From contig JANATF010000021.1 in the NCBI GenBank assembly GCA_029449245.1, positions 292,533-356,532 of the forward strand: a stretch of 64,000 nucleotides of DNA, read 5' to 3'. Position 1 is the stretch's first letter, and each line of letters begins with the position of its first letter. This DNA comes from Mortierella alpina (lineage: Eukaryota; Mortierellomycota; Mortierellomycetes; Mortierellales; Mortierellaceae). Both the position numbers and the translations under genes were made by a program. The notes under the pieces were generated by a model. It was not told where the DNA came from. It saw nothing but the letters and a program-made list of their open reading frames with translations, and did not search any database. Positions 1 to 10,460 of the stretch are shown piece after piece.

Positions 1-1581
1 GTTGCCGCGGTGCTGGAAAAGGTCGCCACTGCGGTACCAGCCTTGCTCGTCAGTCTCCATATGCCCTGCCATCAAGCTGTTGCGGTGGATGACTAGCTCA
101 TACATATCCTTCTCGACTTCATCCATATACGCATGCGTCAATGGACCTATCATCACTTCATCGCCACGGCTATCAGAGCTCCCATGGCTACCATCGAGGC
201 AGCCCCACAACACTAGACCGCCCTCGCTCGATCCGTACATGTTGACGAGCCTGATACGTATCTGGTCGCGAAGCACCTGCACTGTCTCCAGACTCAATGG
301 CGCTCCACCATAGTACACCGTGCGCAATCCTGAGAGCGCCTCATACATGCTTGTGTTGGACACCAACTGCTCAATGATGGCTGGGACAGTGCAAAGTATG
401 GTTGCCTCGCTTTGCTTGAGACTGACTGCCGTCTGTGTAGCACTTACTGGCCATGTTGTCGTCAGCGGCAGCACCAACGCCCGACCACCAATAACCGTGG
501 AGATCATGACTCGAGCGCCAAAGGCATGGAAGACAGGAAGGACCATCAATACAGAGCTCTGATTGCGACGTCCGTAATATTGATCGGCAACGTCAAAGCA
601 CAGGCTCGAGAAGTACATGGCGCGATAAGAAGTGGGAAGAAGCTTGGGCAGTCTAAGTAACCACCAGCAAAGAAGGACGTGATCTGAACATGAGCATATA
701 TAATATCAAGGAAGGAACGAAAAAAGCCATGTTGGAAGCAAAAAAGGGAAAAACAGGGGCATAGACCCATCTCGAATACGGGACGATGGCTGTGTGTATT
801 AATACATTCAAACAAACGCATGCGCACACATGCTCGCACACATCCATATATGGCGAAGGAGAGGTTTGTGCGTGTGGCGGCAGTGCACTTACCCTGTTGT
901 GCCAGAGCTGTGTACTATGATAGCGATGTCTTTGGCGTCCACGTCGTCAGAATGTGGAATAGGTTGGACGACAGGAGCATGCAGCAACTCGTTAGGGCTA
1001 ACAAGTGGGACCGAATAGGCAGGGATATGGGCGACTTGTGGCTCGAGCAAGGATCGGAGGCTGTCTTCGACGAGAATGGCGCTGACGTTGCCTGTGGTGA
1101 CGAGATGCGACACACCAGCAGGACTATTGCGGGTGCTAATCAGCAGCACAGGGACACGCAGCTTGTGGAATGCGATAATGAGGAAATGGGACGTGGGCAA
1201 GTCCTTGACAAGGAGCGCAACGGGGGCACTGAGGGCAGCCATGGCACGCGTGCGTCCAACATCGAGCCAAGCAGGATTTAGCTTGGATGCCCAGTAGTGC
1301 GCAAGAACATTGGTGGCAGCGTCGTACTGTGCGTAGGAGAAGGTTATATAGGCAGCTGCTGTGGCGTTGGGCACCAGCAGACAAGGAGCATCGGGCGATG
1401 CGCGGGACCACTTGCTGAGAAAGTGCACGGAAGAGTAGGATGCCGGAGTGGCGTCGTCACCAAGTGCTCGAAGCTGGTCGGCCAGCGGGAGGTGGACAAA
1501 GTCCCACTGGGACATGCTTGCGCAGGGCGGGGACACGATGGCGCTGGCATGCGCATGGTCGTGGTGTATGAGAGAGTGCAT
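1..1581 (-). CDS. AMP-dependent acyl-CoA synthetase-like protein, 3' end outside window
   Basis: This is an adenylate-forming enzyme of the ANL superfamily, which activates a carboxylic acid with ATP and usually passes it to CoA; the substrate cannot be told from sequence. Exon 1 is 1581-893 and exon 2 is 652 down to the window edge. The 240-bp intron (892-653) begins GTAAGT and ends TTAG, and splicing keeps the frame through the P-loop SSGTTGLPK. Further family motifs are visible: MYGSSEGG (A5 type) and GWYRSGDL (A7 type, usual form YRTGDL) close to the edge. The roughly 110-residue C-terminal cap domain lies outside. The start at 1581 is the first ATG; a second in-frame ATG at 1515 (MSQWDF) would also work. 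No signal peptide is evident. A (GA)n tract lies about 200 bp upstream. An NRPS-like or other stand-alone adenylating protein is the main alternative. Confidence 0.85.
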
Positions 1582-1783
1582 TGTGATTCGAGCTGGGATG
1601 GATCAACGAATGGATGCAACGGGGGAGGGACAAGAAGCGGACAGGGTGATGGATGATGAGGCATTTTTTTTTTTAATCACGGCGACGGATAAACGTTGTG
1701 GCTGCATGCGGAGCCAATGGGGGGGGAGTGCGAAGGCGACATGGACACGGGGGAGCCGAGGAGCCGGAAGGGTGGGGAGTGAG

Positions 1784-1784
<1 letters not shown>

Positions 1785-1824
<40 letters not shown>
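1785..1824. repeat. (GA)n microsatellite
   Basis: About 20 uninterrupted GA dinucleotides sit upstream of the synthetase-like gene. Its purine-rich strand creates glutamate/arginine runs in forward reading frames, which are therefore artefacts. Confidence 0.95.
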
Positions 1825-1829
<5 letters not shown>

Positions 1830-3078
1830 TGCGCAGAGGAGCAGTCAGCGCAGCGTGCGCAGTGGCTTATTTATCCGCCGACCGACGTGCATCCACTGGC
1901 CAGCAATGGCAATCATGGCATGATCCACCTGATGACCACTGCAAGGCAAACCTGACTTGCCATCACAATCCGACTACACCGTGCTGCAGCCCTGGTCCCA
2001 GCATCGACCTGATCAGCAACGCTGATGCCACAGCGAGGCGGATGCTAGACCCTCAACACCATCGCCATGGGACCTTCGAAAAGACTCGACGCAGCAGATG
2101 CAACACGCATCATGGTCTGCAGCAAGAAGCGAGTCACCATTGGTAATGTCATGCAGAGTTCAAGGCACATCACTAGCTAATGGCACAACAAGGCAAAGAG
2201 AAAACCACGGAGCATCGAAATAGCAGGACGAGGAACGTGCGGTGCATAGAAAACAAAAACGGCAAGGAAAGATGATGGCGTAGGAACGATGGGAAGCAAA
2301 AGGACCTGGAGAGATGGAAAGAGAAGTCCGTCCTGATTTCAGGCACGAGAGCCAGTCCATGAGATTTCAAACTTCTTTCATCGAAAAGAGACCATCAAAC
2401 TGACCACATTTACACATGCTAGAGACGACGGCGTGTATTAATAGCTACAAAACTTCTTTTGCGGCCATGACCCTACAGCCCAGGACTAGGATACGTCAAT
2501 CCTTGCTTCAAGGCGCACCATCGCTAGGACGTCGCGCCGATTCCAGCTTGCTGGAAGAATAATTGTACTCCATACGACGTACTGGATCATATAGTTCTTA
2601 AGAAAAATAGGTAGGGTCTTTAGTACTACAAAATTTGACTACCAGCGCGACACATAGGGCATTGATCCAGGCATTCTAGATGTTAAGCAGAGTCTCAAGG
2701 TAAAGTCCATATTATACGTAGTCGCGACTTCACCAATATCCCTTGCAAAAGCACCCTGGCAGTGTGACTGCCTGAACAACAGTTGATACTGTGTTGTACG
2801 TGGCCACTCTCCCACCCCCATAACGCCCTACCTATGACCAGCAGCAAACCATCTCCCAAAAATGGCCGACTATATCTCCGTGGCTCAGAATGTGCTGGTT
2901 GCATACCAATTACTACGTCCCGACGTACTGTGTCGCTTCCGACACGACCAAGCTCCTGCTGCCCCAGTCCCTCGATACTCTTAAAGCCAGGTGATGTGAA
3001 GCACAAGTAATCTGGGTGCGAATTTAACAGGACAACGTCTTCGAACTAGAGATGGAATGAGCCCCTAACAACACCAAG
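1825..3078. other. intergenic stretch without recognisable gene
   Basis: Short open frames occur on both strands, but none has a recognisable motif, plausible splice pattern or codon bias. Nothing supports an RNA gene or a mobile element here. Confidence 0.5.
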
Positions 3079-3136
3079 TTGGAGTGCTCCAACCGGGATT
3101 GTGGAGCTGCACTGTCCACACTTCCAACACCCGCTA

Positions 3137-3346
3137 TGGATACAACAGCGACAGCACTGCCTCAAGAGGATACAACAGCGACAGCACTGCCTCAAGAGGA
3201 TACAACAGCGACATCACTGCCTCAAGAGGATGCAACAGCCACAGCACTGCCTCAAGAGGATACAACAGCCACAGCACTGCCTCAAGAGGATACAACAGCG
3301 ACAGCACTGCCTCAACAGGATTCAACAACGATAGCACTGCCTCAAG
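3137..3346. repeat. 30-bp minisatellite, seven tandem copies
   Basis: Seven head-to-tail 30-bp units begin at 3137, 3167, 3197, 3227, 3257, 3287 and 3317. The first six differ at a few positions (for example GCGACA versus GCCACA) and the last is the most diverged. Because 30 is divisible by three, all three forward frames stay open through it. One frame gives a ten-residue repeat DTTATALPQE inside a 122-codon frame (3079-3447). No signal peptide, intron pattern or homologous domain flanks it, so protein coding is possible but unsupported. Confidence 0.9.
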
Positions 3347-3449
3347 ATTTCAGAGCCCAGCTCTGGATACTTTTACATCCGCACGCTGGGGTTCGCCTCC
3401 AGTTCACTAATGCTCGATGGCCTTCCTGCTGGAAGGATCAGATTTAACA

Positions 3450-4400
3450 AGGCTGCGCGGAATCTTGATGCCCCTAACTACATCATGCCCTACCTACCCA
3501 CTTTCGAGCAACATCCTGGCGGCTCACCGGAGTCACTACTGTTTGTCCTTTCTGTGCGTATTGTCAAGGAGTACCTGCACTCCTTAGCGCTATGTCCGGT
3601 CAAGTGCGCCGCCTGAAAAATCCTATTGGACGCCATGTATAGTCTACCACCTGCGGTTCCAAGTCCGACAGTAAGACACCCTCGCTGCTTCTACTGCCAT
3701 CCCAAAGGGTTCATCATGTCCCTCATCGCCGATAGTCAGTTTCATCCCTCCGTCTCGTTGCAGCAACATAAAAGACTTTATTACCCAAACTTTAAAAAAT
3801 ACATGTCTACCGTATCTACCATGGAAGAAATGGCTCTTTTGCCTCTTTGGTACTCCGTAAACCTTATATTCATTTTCTACATGTCTACTGTACTATTTTT
3901 AACCCTCACTAGACAATCCGCGAGCTCCATGCGCAGAAGGTTTAGGCTGCCAATGCAAAAAGTTGCGATTCTGCGTTTGGGAGGTCCAGATACACATTTA
4001 GGGTACAAGAGGCGATGCTGCCAAAGAACGGGTCATCGCATGGTTGCCGCTGCGCACCACCAATGCAAAACTCGCGATCAGTTCGTCTATAGTATCGATG
4101 TTTCTTTCACACATTTTCTTCTCACCATCAGCACCCAAGGCTTTCAGGAACACCAGCTGTGGAAAACCTTCCAACAGGCAAGACAAGCACACAGGCGAGA
4201 TGAGCACGTCGCCCATGTCCCTAAGCAAAGTATTTACGTAAAGTATGCCAGGGCTCACCGGTACCCGAAGCCGGAAATTGGACAGGGCCTATACGTAGAG
4301 AGGCTCGCCTAGCACCCTACTCGAAACTTCCGAGACACACTTGGGACAACAGTCAGGGAAGCAGATACTTGAACAAGTACCGTCCGTTGATCAATAAATA
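3450..4400. other. intergenic, conflicting open frames only
   Basis: A 228-codon forward frame (3626-4312) and an 86-codon reverse frame (3998-4258) overlap here. The reverse one (around ILYVNTLLRDMGDVL and GADGEKKMCERNIDTIDELIASFALV) looks more protein-like, but an in-frame stop lies just upstream and no family is recognisable. It may be an old gene fragment. Confidence 0.3.
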
Positions 4401-4525
4401 GGATGGACAAAACCAGAGGCCCCCCACATTCAGATTCCAACGAACCCACACGCTCCTCTCTTGTCTTCTTTGAACACATCGATCCCTCTCACACAACAAC
4501 ACTCACACGATCCCCTAAACCCACA

Positions 4526-5448
4526 ATGAAATTTCCCTTCATCATCACTGTCACCGTTGCCTCCCTCATTGCGACCGTCAGCGCAGCCCCAGCCCGTTGG
4601 ACTGTAAGCGGAACACCCCACACGCATGAACATATATTAATACACTACAGTGAGAACCACTGGACTTGACAGTACCAGTTGTTCCCTTACCTTACGCGGC
4701 ACTAAATCTGACTCTCCCTTTGGTTGTCCTACAGTATGGTCTTGATGATGCAGGCCCTCAGCACTGGGGAGATCTGAGCCCACTCTATGCAAAGTGCAAG
4801 ACCGGCCACCAGCAATCCCCCATCGACCTTGTCGCCGAGAAGCCCAGTGTCCGTTTTGTCTCGCAGCCCATCGAATACAACTACAAGGTCGTGCATAAAG
4901 CTACAGCCTCATGGATCAAGGGCTTTGCCGTCCAGGTCGATCTTCCGCAGTCCACCAACTCCACGGAGGCCTCCTGGATCACCCTTGATGGAAAGCGTTA
5001 CGACTTGATTAACCTGCATTTCCATTCGCCTGCAGAGCACCGCGTCAACAACCACTATTACGACGCCGAACTGCACATGGTCCACCGGGCATCGGACGGC
5101 AGCGTGGCCGTGATTGGCATTTTTTACGAGGTCCGCCGCAACGACAATTCCTGGTTCGACTGGATAAACTCACTTGACAAGTTGGTCGACAAGTCCAAGC
5201 CCAGCGACGATGATGCAAAGTCGATGATCAAGTACAAGGTCAAACACCTCGACCTCCCCACCCTCGCTCGCGCTAACAAGGGATTCTCCAAACGCTGGAC
5301 CTACACCGGTTCACTTACCGCCCCTCCTTGCACTGAAGGTGTTTACTGGAACGTCCTCAAAGCTCCACAGTCCCTGGGAGTTGACCAGCTGGACGCTCTC
5401 ATCGACCTTGAGGGATTCAATGCTCGATACCTTCAAGATCGCCAGTAA
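4526..5448 (+). CDS. secreted alpha-class carbonic anhydrase
   Basis: The product reversibly hydrates CO2 to bicarbonate and should act outside the cell or in the secretory route. Exon 1 (4526-4603) encodes a hydrophobic signal peptide ending near VSA-APA. A 131-bp intron (4604-4734, GTAAGC...ACAG) separates it from exon 2 (4735-5448), and the junction is in phase 0. The protein is 263 aa, normal for the alpha class. Zinc-binding histidines appear in LHFHSPAEH (about H121 and H123) and AELHMVH (about H140). The QHWGDL start of the fold, QQSPIDL and the C-terminal GSLTAPPCTEGVYW motif are all present. It stands alone, with no operon-like partner. It looks intact; the family call is secure, while the physiological role (pH or CO2 supply) is inference. 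Confidence 0.95.
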
Positions 5449-6189
5449 AATAAGAAAAGAGGGAACAACAAACAATACGTAGTGCACTTAGAACCAATGG
5501 AAAATGCCCCTGTAGTAAACAGCATCTGGTGATGGCACTTGTTAACGCACACTCGTTTGAATAGACACCAATGCCCCCCAATCCCGACAAATGAAGGTGG
5601 ACCAGAACGGTACCTTGTCACCGTCTGTTCCTGATTATGTGACATGATTTGATTCAAAGAGATTGTTTGTGGTATGCTGGTCCAACAGCTGGTGACCTTG
5701 CGAGAGCGCCACGCCCGTTAATGATGATCTTGAATGTCACAACTGGTGTCAATATTCAAGCAGCCCAAAGTATGAAGAGTGTCCCAATGGCTCTTGCTAG
5801 CGACTTTGAAACATGCTCTCTCAGGACTCCCTGCTGGTGGGTCTAGCTACCTTGGAGCTCTTTCTCCATTTCAATGCTACTTCATATCAATCGTCGAGTT
5901 GGGTACCCTTCCTTCGGTGTCTGACAATGCATAAAGAGGTTGCGTATATCTCGCACATAACAAAAGTTATCTATATTTTTCATTTCTACTCCACGGTATT
6001 CTTTGTTACAGAAGATCAAATTCGTCGCGAACCTCCTGGTCTCGATCCGCTGTTCTTGAAGCAAATCAACATGCTACATCATCATTGCACAAACGATTGC
6101 AATGATGGCGAGGCAGCAGGTAATGATAGACAGTAGCATCTGAGAATCAGCAAAAGCGTTAGCTAACTGACTCTTGGTCAATGGATCTA
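5449..6189. other. intergenic, nothing recognised
   Basis: This is downstream of the carbonic anhydrase. Open frames on both strands overlap each other and lack motifs. I see no repeat, RNA gene or element boundary. Confidence 0.5.
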
Positions 6190-6345
6190 AGCTTAATGTT
6201 CTTGAGAGGATCGTTCAGAGCAAGGTGTCTATCGTATGGAGAAATGATATGCTTTTCCAGGCGTTTAGGCAAGTACCGAGTCCAGACACCTCCAGCCAAG
6301 GCGCCACCAGTAGCATATCCAAGCGAGGAGAGGACCTGCTGGGCG

Positions 6346-7335
6346 TCAACCGTCATGCACTGGAGCATCCACATCAACAGCATCCTCAGCAATTGGCTGA
6401 AACGGATCCAAGTCGTCCTCAGCAGGAACAGCCTCCTGCAACTGATCCTCCTGCTGGTTTTGTTCCTGCTGTTGGCCATTGGCGAGTGGCCGACGCAAAA
6501 AAACCGCAAGACGGCGTCTCACTTGCTCGGCTGGGTCATAAAAGTAGATCTGCGCAAAAGAGGGTCTTCCTCCTTCACGGGGCACTAATCCACCGAGTTC
6601 ATGCACCACGGACCCTTGTGCACGGAAGGTGTAAACGCCATTTCGCGCACTTGCCAGGTGAGGGTCAATAGTCACTCCCATAGAGGTGAACGACAGCACA
6701 GAATTATATTTTCTAATAATAAATACATTCTCTAAAAACCTTTCCTATGGCTGACTGATCACCAACTCCATTCACAAACGTGCTCTGGAGTACGGCCCTG
6801 AACGAGCAAAATATTTTACTTGCTCGCTCACTAGCGAGCAAATCTTTACGGGTGCTCGCTCGCTAAGATCATAGCACTGCAGAAACATGCGCGGCCTTCC
6901 GGGGCCAACAAAGAAGGTAGAAGATAGTAAAAGTGCAGTTGCTGTAGCGAGCGAGCAACAAATTCAAGCACTCGCTCACGTAGCGAGTTGCTCACTTTAG
7001 CGAGCATGCTCGCTATTTCAGGGCCGTACTCTGGAGCGACCTCTGGCACGTTGACGCGTCCCTCCGCACAGCAAATAGAAAAAACTGGGCGTTGTTTGGT
7101 TCCTCTTGATTTCTCCTGAACCCATACCTTGGCTTTGCAATAAGGGCAGCTGATCATACGTCCAAGCTTGTGTCGGTGTCCCACGATATCAGGTCCTCGT
7201 ACCAACCACTCTCCAAAAGGTCTTCTGGCAAGGGGGAGTTGATCCGGGCGGATTCTATTGTCCAGGGCAGCAGGGACAGCAGGGACAGCAGCGGTTGCGG
7301 GGACAGCAGGGATAATCTCTTGGATAGGCTGCAGT
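6346..7335 (-). pseudogene. Helitron helicase/Rep protein remnant (N-terminal part)
   Basis: Reading leftward from about 7335, a segment carries LGRMISCPYCKAKVWVQE...FSICCAEGRVNVP, resembling the zinc-finger start of fungal Helitron Rep-helicase proteins. After an interruption, a second segment (6699-6346) carries ARNGVYTFRAQGSVVHELG and PSFAQIYFYDPAEQVRRR, which match the Helitron-like N domain that follows in intact proteins. The reading frame is cut by a MITE (6791-7028) and by further stops, and the Rep and helicase motifs are missing, so it is dead. A short alanine/valine/proline repeat from CTGCTGTCC units near 7265-7320 lies in its N-terminal part. Element ends were not identified. Confidence 0.65.
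6791..7028. mobile_element. hAT-type MITE, 238 bp, 8-bp target duplication
   Basis: Perfect 12-bp terminal inverted repeats TACGGCCCTGAA / TTCAGGGCCGTA bound a 238-bp non-coding element. The 8-bp sequence CTCTGGAG occurs directly on both sides (6783-6790 and 7029-7036). Eight-base duplications with T at position 2 and A at position 7 are typical of hAT transposons. The interior is full of GCTCGCT/AGCGAGC heptamers in both orientations, like subterminal transposase-binding repeats. It interrupts the Helitron coding remnant, so it inserted later. Confidence 0.9.
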
Positions 7336-7429
7336 CATAGCCTTTCAGGGTTCATAAGGCAGTCCCTATGAGATATGCGCTGGTGGCCAGGCAAATGGCA
7401 AGAATCACATACGGGATTCCCTTGTTAGT

Positions 7430-7740
7430 GCCACTTACGCCCTGACACGTTCCCATTCTCCTCTTTTTATTCATGTGCTGTGCATACATGTACTCTAGAT
7501 TTCTTCGTTCACTACCCACGCCTTGGCACGTTCCTATGCCCTTTTTTTTCTTCATGTGCCGTGCATACTGGCACGTTTCTTGTCCTTGTTCGATATCTGT
7601 GAGTTGTGCTCACTGCTCTATTTATTTATCCTTTTTACCCAGGCCCTGTCACGTCTGTTCCTGTGCTGCGATTACTTTTTTGTTTTCTTACCCATGACCT
7701 TGCACTCTTCTCTCTGTTCATGCATCGCGCTTACATTTTT
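7430..7740. repeat. diverged pyrimidine-rich tandem repeat, left arm of an inverted array
   Basis: Roughly 70-100-bp units share ACG(C)C-TGGCACGTTCC, then a T/C-rich run, then TTCATG-GCCGTGCATAC (for example near 7436, 7520 and 7690). The same units occur in reverse orientation at 8090-8290 across the MITE at 7778-8052. No coding sequence is supported; frames here translate to low-complexity Phe/Leu-rich strings. Confidence 0.65.
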
Positions 7741-7777
7741 TTCTATCTTTTTTTTTTTTTTTTGGTTCGGAACACGA

Positions 7778-8052
7778 CGAAGGTAGAGGAATAATGCATA
7801 ATGCCGAGTGACCTACAGAGGTCGGTTTATTCGCATTGTCGTGGGTGCCAAGGAGTGTAACCTTCTTTTATTGAATAACTGACGAAAGTAAGCAACAATG
7901 AAGTAAAAGAACGATCCCTCTGTCAGAAAAGATTTCCATCTTTTTCTGGATCTCAAGGGTGAAGTGGGTGGAACATACGTCCATATGGGTACTAATGACA
8001 TTGCGAACAGGCCGTTCTTTGTAGGTCACCCGGCCTCATTCCTTTACCTTCG
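7778..8052. mobile_element. MITE-like element, copy A, about 275 bp
   Basis: The left end CGAAGGTAGAGGAAT...GCCGAGTGACCTAC recurs inverted at the right end (reverse complement CGAAGGTAAAGGAAT followed by GCCGGGTGACCTAC), giving terminal repeats of about 40 bp with a few mismatches. The interior has no long frame. An internal stretch from 7854 to about 8040 recurs at 10461-10650. I could not find a convincing target duplication, so the superfamily is open. Confidence 0.7.
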
Positions 8053-8089
8053 TTTTCTGAACTAAGAATTTCTTAAAACAATTGAAAAT

Positions 8090-8290
8090 TAACGTAAGCA
8101 CGACGCATGAACAGAGAAAAGGGGCATGGGAACGTGGGATGGCGTAGATACATAGCAAAAGGAAGAAGTATGCACGGTGCATGAATCAAGGAGAGTTGGA
8201 GAAGAGGAACGTGCGATGGCGTGGATGCGTAGCGAAAGGAAAAGCAGGCATAGCGCATGAAGAGAGAAATGAGGCAGAGGAAGCGCAATG
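8090..8290. repeat. diverged tandem repeat, right arm of the inverted array
   Basis: Three units read on the minus strand as CTACGCCATC-CACGTTCC then TTCATGC-CGTGCTTAC. They are the reverse-orientation counterparts of the repeats at 7430-7740. Short frames inside are artefacts of the repeat. Confidence 0.65.
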
Positions 8291-8305
8291 GCGTGGGTCG
8301 AGGTC

Positions 8306-8458
8306 TCGCCAGAAAGTCATCGACCCAATATGCTTTTGAAATACTTTGACTTCACAGTCACCCCTCATAGCCTCTCTGACGATCCCCTGATGTCGTGCAC
8401 TGTGTTCAATTCCCATTCAGGGCTCAAAAATTATATTGAGTCGATGACTCTCTGGCGA
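8306..8458. repeat. 153-bp element with 26-bp terminal inverted repeats
   Basis: TCGCCAGAAAGTCATCGACC at 8306 is mirrored by the reverse complement of 8433-8458, with two mismatches over 26 bp. The interior is short and non-coding. It lies about 330 bp upstream of the tyrosinase start, so it may be a small MITE or a promoter palindrome. No target duplication is visible. Confidence 0.7.
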
Positions 8459-8692
8459 AAGTTATATATACGAAGGGAAAGAAAGGCGGAAAATGACTCA
8501 TGGTGAAAAGATGCATGGAGAAAAATTTGCATCAAGAACGGTTCACGCGATGCCTCTGCTGCAAGTCGTTTTGCATGAAATATTTTGAGTTGGAACAGAC
8601 GCTTGCTGAAAGGCATCGTGAGCTTTTGACCTGGCGGCATCAACAAAGGAACACAGGTCTTGCAGTGTTTGGAGAAACTGCGCGGCCGACAA

Positions 8693-8700
8693 TATAAATA
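8693..8700 (+). promoter_or_regulatory. TATA-box candidate of the tyrosinase gene
   Basis: TATAAATA lies 91-98 bp upstream of the tyrosinase ATG at 8791, a usual distance, and is followed by a C-rich 5' leader. Confidence 0.55.
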
Positions 8701-8790
8701 TGGCAATCCAAGAGCCTACAAGACATCCCTGAACCCCCTCACCCCATACCATTCCCACACCAATCACGTAAATCATCAAAACCTGCTATC

Positions 8791-10338
8791 ATGAGTGGAG
8801 TTGTTACCAGAAAGAACATCCGCTGTCTCACGCACCCGGAGCTGGACAACCTCATCAGCGCCTTTGACGCCATCCAGCGGCTTTCTCCCGAGGACCCCAA
8901 CTCCTTCTTCATGATTGCTGGCTATCATGGTGAGCCGTTCCGGGGAGCCGGCTATGCGAATCCCTCCTGGTGGGGAGGATACTGCAACCACGGCAACATC
9001 CTTTTCCCTACATGGCACCGCGCCTATGTCCACAGACTTGAAAAAGCCCTCCAAAGCCAAGTTCCTGGAGTAGCCATGCCTTACTGGGACGAGACCGAGG
9101 AGATCAGCCTGAATACGGGCATTCCGCAAATCTTCCTCCAGAAGACCTACACCTTCCATGACAAGAGGAGTCCTCCCATCCGGAACCCATTGTTCTCCTA
9201 CAAGTTTCAGGCCAAAATCATGGACAGGATCGACCACAACCCAGACGCCAACTACAGTAAATCTGTTGGCTATGAAACAGTCCGCTACCCCTTTTCAGGG
9301 CTTGTCGATGCCAAGGGTACCATCAGCCACAACGAGGCAATGCATAAAAAGGGAGAGGAAAAGACAAACCAGATGCTGAACCACAACGTCACGACATGGC
9401 TCAAGTCACCCTCCTTCAAAAACAGTGACGGAGTGAAGGTCCTAGCCGGCGTCAATGACAAGTTCAAGAAATGCCTCGAGGCGCCCAACTACACTGTCTT
9501 CTCCAACCGCACCTCGGCCACTTATTGGAATGACGATCATATTAGCGAGGCTGGCTTCCAAGCCATCGTCCCCCTCGAGTCTCCACATGACTCAATCCAC
9601 CTTGCCATCGGCGGCTTTGACGTCCCCAAAGTTGCCAATGATGACCAGGTCGCCGAAGCCAATGGTGATATGGGAGAGAACGACACAGCCGCCTTTGACC
9701 CAATCTTCTACTTCCACCACAGTTTCATCGACCTCACCTTCTGGAGATGGCAGGTTAAGCACAATCAGTGCGACTCCCTTAAGATCATCCAAGGGTACCC
9801 TGGCACCAACTCCGTTGACAGCCAGGGACCCACCCCCGGGGTGGCAGGCGGGACATGGCTCACCCTTGACAGCCCCCTTGACCCGTTCAAGAACCCCCAT
9901 GACCCAACAAAGGTCCTCACGTCCAATGAAGTCGTCAACATCGCCAACCTGGGCTACACCTATGAATACCGTGAGCATGAGGGCCTGCCAAACACCCAGC
10001 CAGCACCGATCCTGACTGTGAGAAACATCAACCGCGCTTCTCTTGGTGGCTCCTTCGTCATCTCAGCTTGGGCCCACTTGGAAAACGGTGAGAAGATTTT
10101 GGTGGGCACGGAGGCTGTCCTGAGTCGCAGGCACGTGGCAGGTTGTCAGAACTGTCAGAACCACTTGGAAGTCCGGGCACACTTTCCAATGGAGGGGTGG
10201 AGCAAGGAGGAGACAGAGAATATGCGTTTCGAGCCTCATCTGCATACTCGCCCACAGAACAGGGGTAGCCATGACGCAAGTCAACAGCAACAGGGAGTGC
10301 ATAACCTCACGATCAAGCTTTGGACTGATCACATGTGA
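8791..10338 (+). CDS. tyrosinase (type-3 copper oxidase)
   Basis: The enzyme family hydroxylates monophenols and oxidises diphenols to quinones, feeding melanin-like pigments or cross-links. The single exon gives 515 aa. CuA ligands are visible at H46 (GYHGEPF), H67 (CNHGN) and H76 (FPTWHR), with C65-X-H67 placed for the thioether bridge of fungal tyrosinases. CuB ligands are H266 and H270 (SPHDSIH) and the HH pair at 309-310 (FDPIFYFHHSFIDLTFW). The first 320 residues form the catalytic domain and the remainder is the usual C-terminal shielding region. There is no signal peptide, which suggests an intracellular or unconventionally released enzyme. The start at 8791 follows a TATA-like motif at a normal distance. 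It appears intact. Catechol oxidase or o-aminophenol oxidase specificity cannot be excluded. Confidence 0.93.
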   Translation: MSGVVTRKNIRCLTHPELDNLISAFDAIQRLSPEDPNSFFMIAGYHGEPFRGAGYANPSWWGGYCNHGNILFPTWHRAYVHRLEKALQSQVPGVAMPYWDETEEISLNTGIPQIFLQKTYTFHDKRSPPIRNPLFSYKFQAKIMDRIDHNPDANYSKSVGYETVRYPFSGLVDAKGTISHNEAMHKKGEEKTNQMLNHNVTTWLKSPSFKNSDGVKVLAGVNDKFKKCLEAPNYTVFSNRTSATYWNDDHISEAGFQAIVPLESPHDSIHLAIGGFDVPKVANDDQVAEANGDMGENDTAAFDPIFYFHHSFIDLTFWRWQVKHNQCDSLKIIQGYPGTNSVDSQGPTPGVAGGTWLTLDSPLDPFKNPHDPTKVLTSNEVVNIANLGYTYEYREHEGLPNTQPAPILTVRNINRASLGGSFVISAWAHLENGEKILVGTEAVLSRRHVAGCQNCQNHLEVRAHFPMEGWSKEETENMRFEPHLHTRPQNRGSHDASQQQQGVHNLTIKLWTDHM

Positions 10339-10400
10339 TTATCGATTTGTTGGAAAGTGCTCATATCTCCATCTCCACATCTCCAAACACCTTTCATTTT

Positions 10401-10437
10401 CTCCATATCTCCATCTCCATCTCCATCTCCATCTCCA
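10401..10437. repeat. (TCCATC)n microsatellite
   Basis: Hexamer repeats lie in the 3' flank of the tyrosinase gene, inside a longer CT-rich tract from about 10360. Confidence 0.85.
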
Positions 10438-10460
10438 CTGTCTGCGGTGCCATGTTCGTA

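Noticed and set aside
1448-2146. A 232-codon plus-strand frame
   Set aside because: It overlaps the synthetase-like exon on the other strand and runs through the GA microsatellite as an Arg/Glu string; no motifs.
3626-4312. A 228-codon plus-strand frame as a gene
   Set aside because: No recognisable domain, uneven composition, and a better-looking but also unsupported frame on the opposite strand.
9455-10015. A 186-codon frame overlapping the tyrosinase gene
   Set aside because: Shadow of the tyrosinase coding sequence in another frame; Thr/Ser/Pro-rich composition typical of shifted GC-rich codons.
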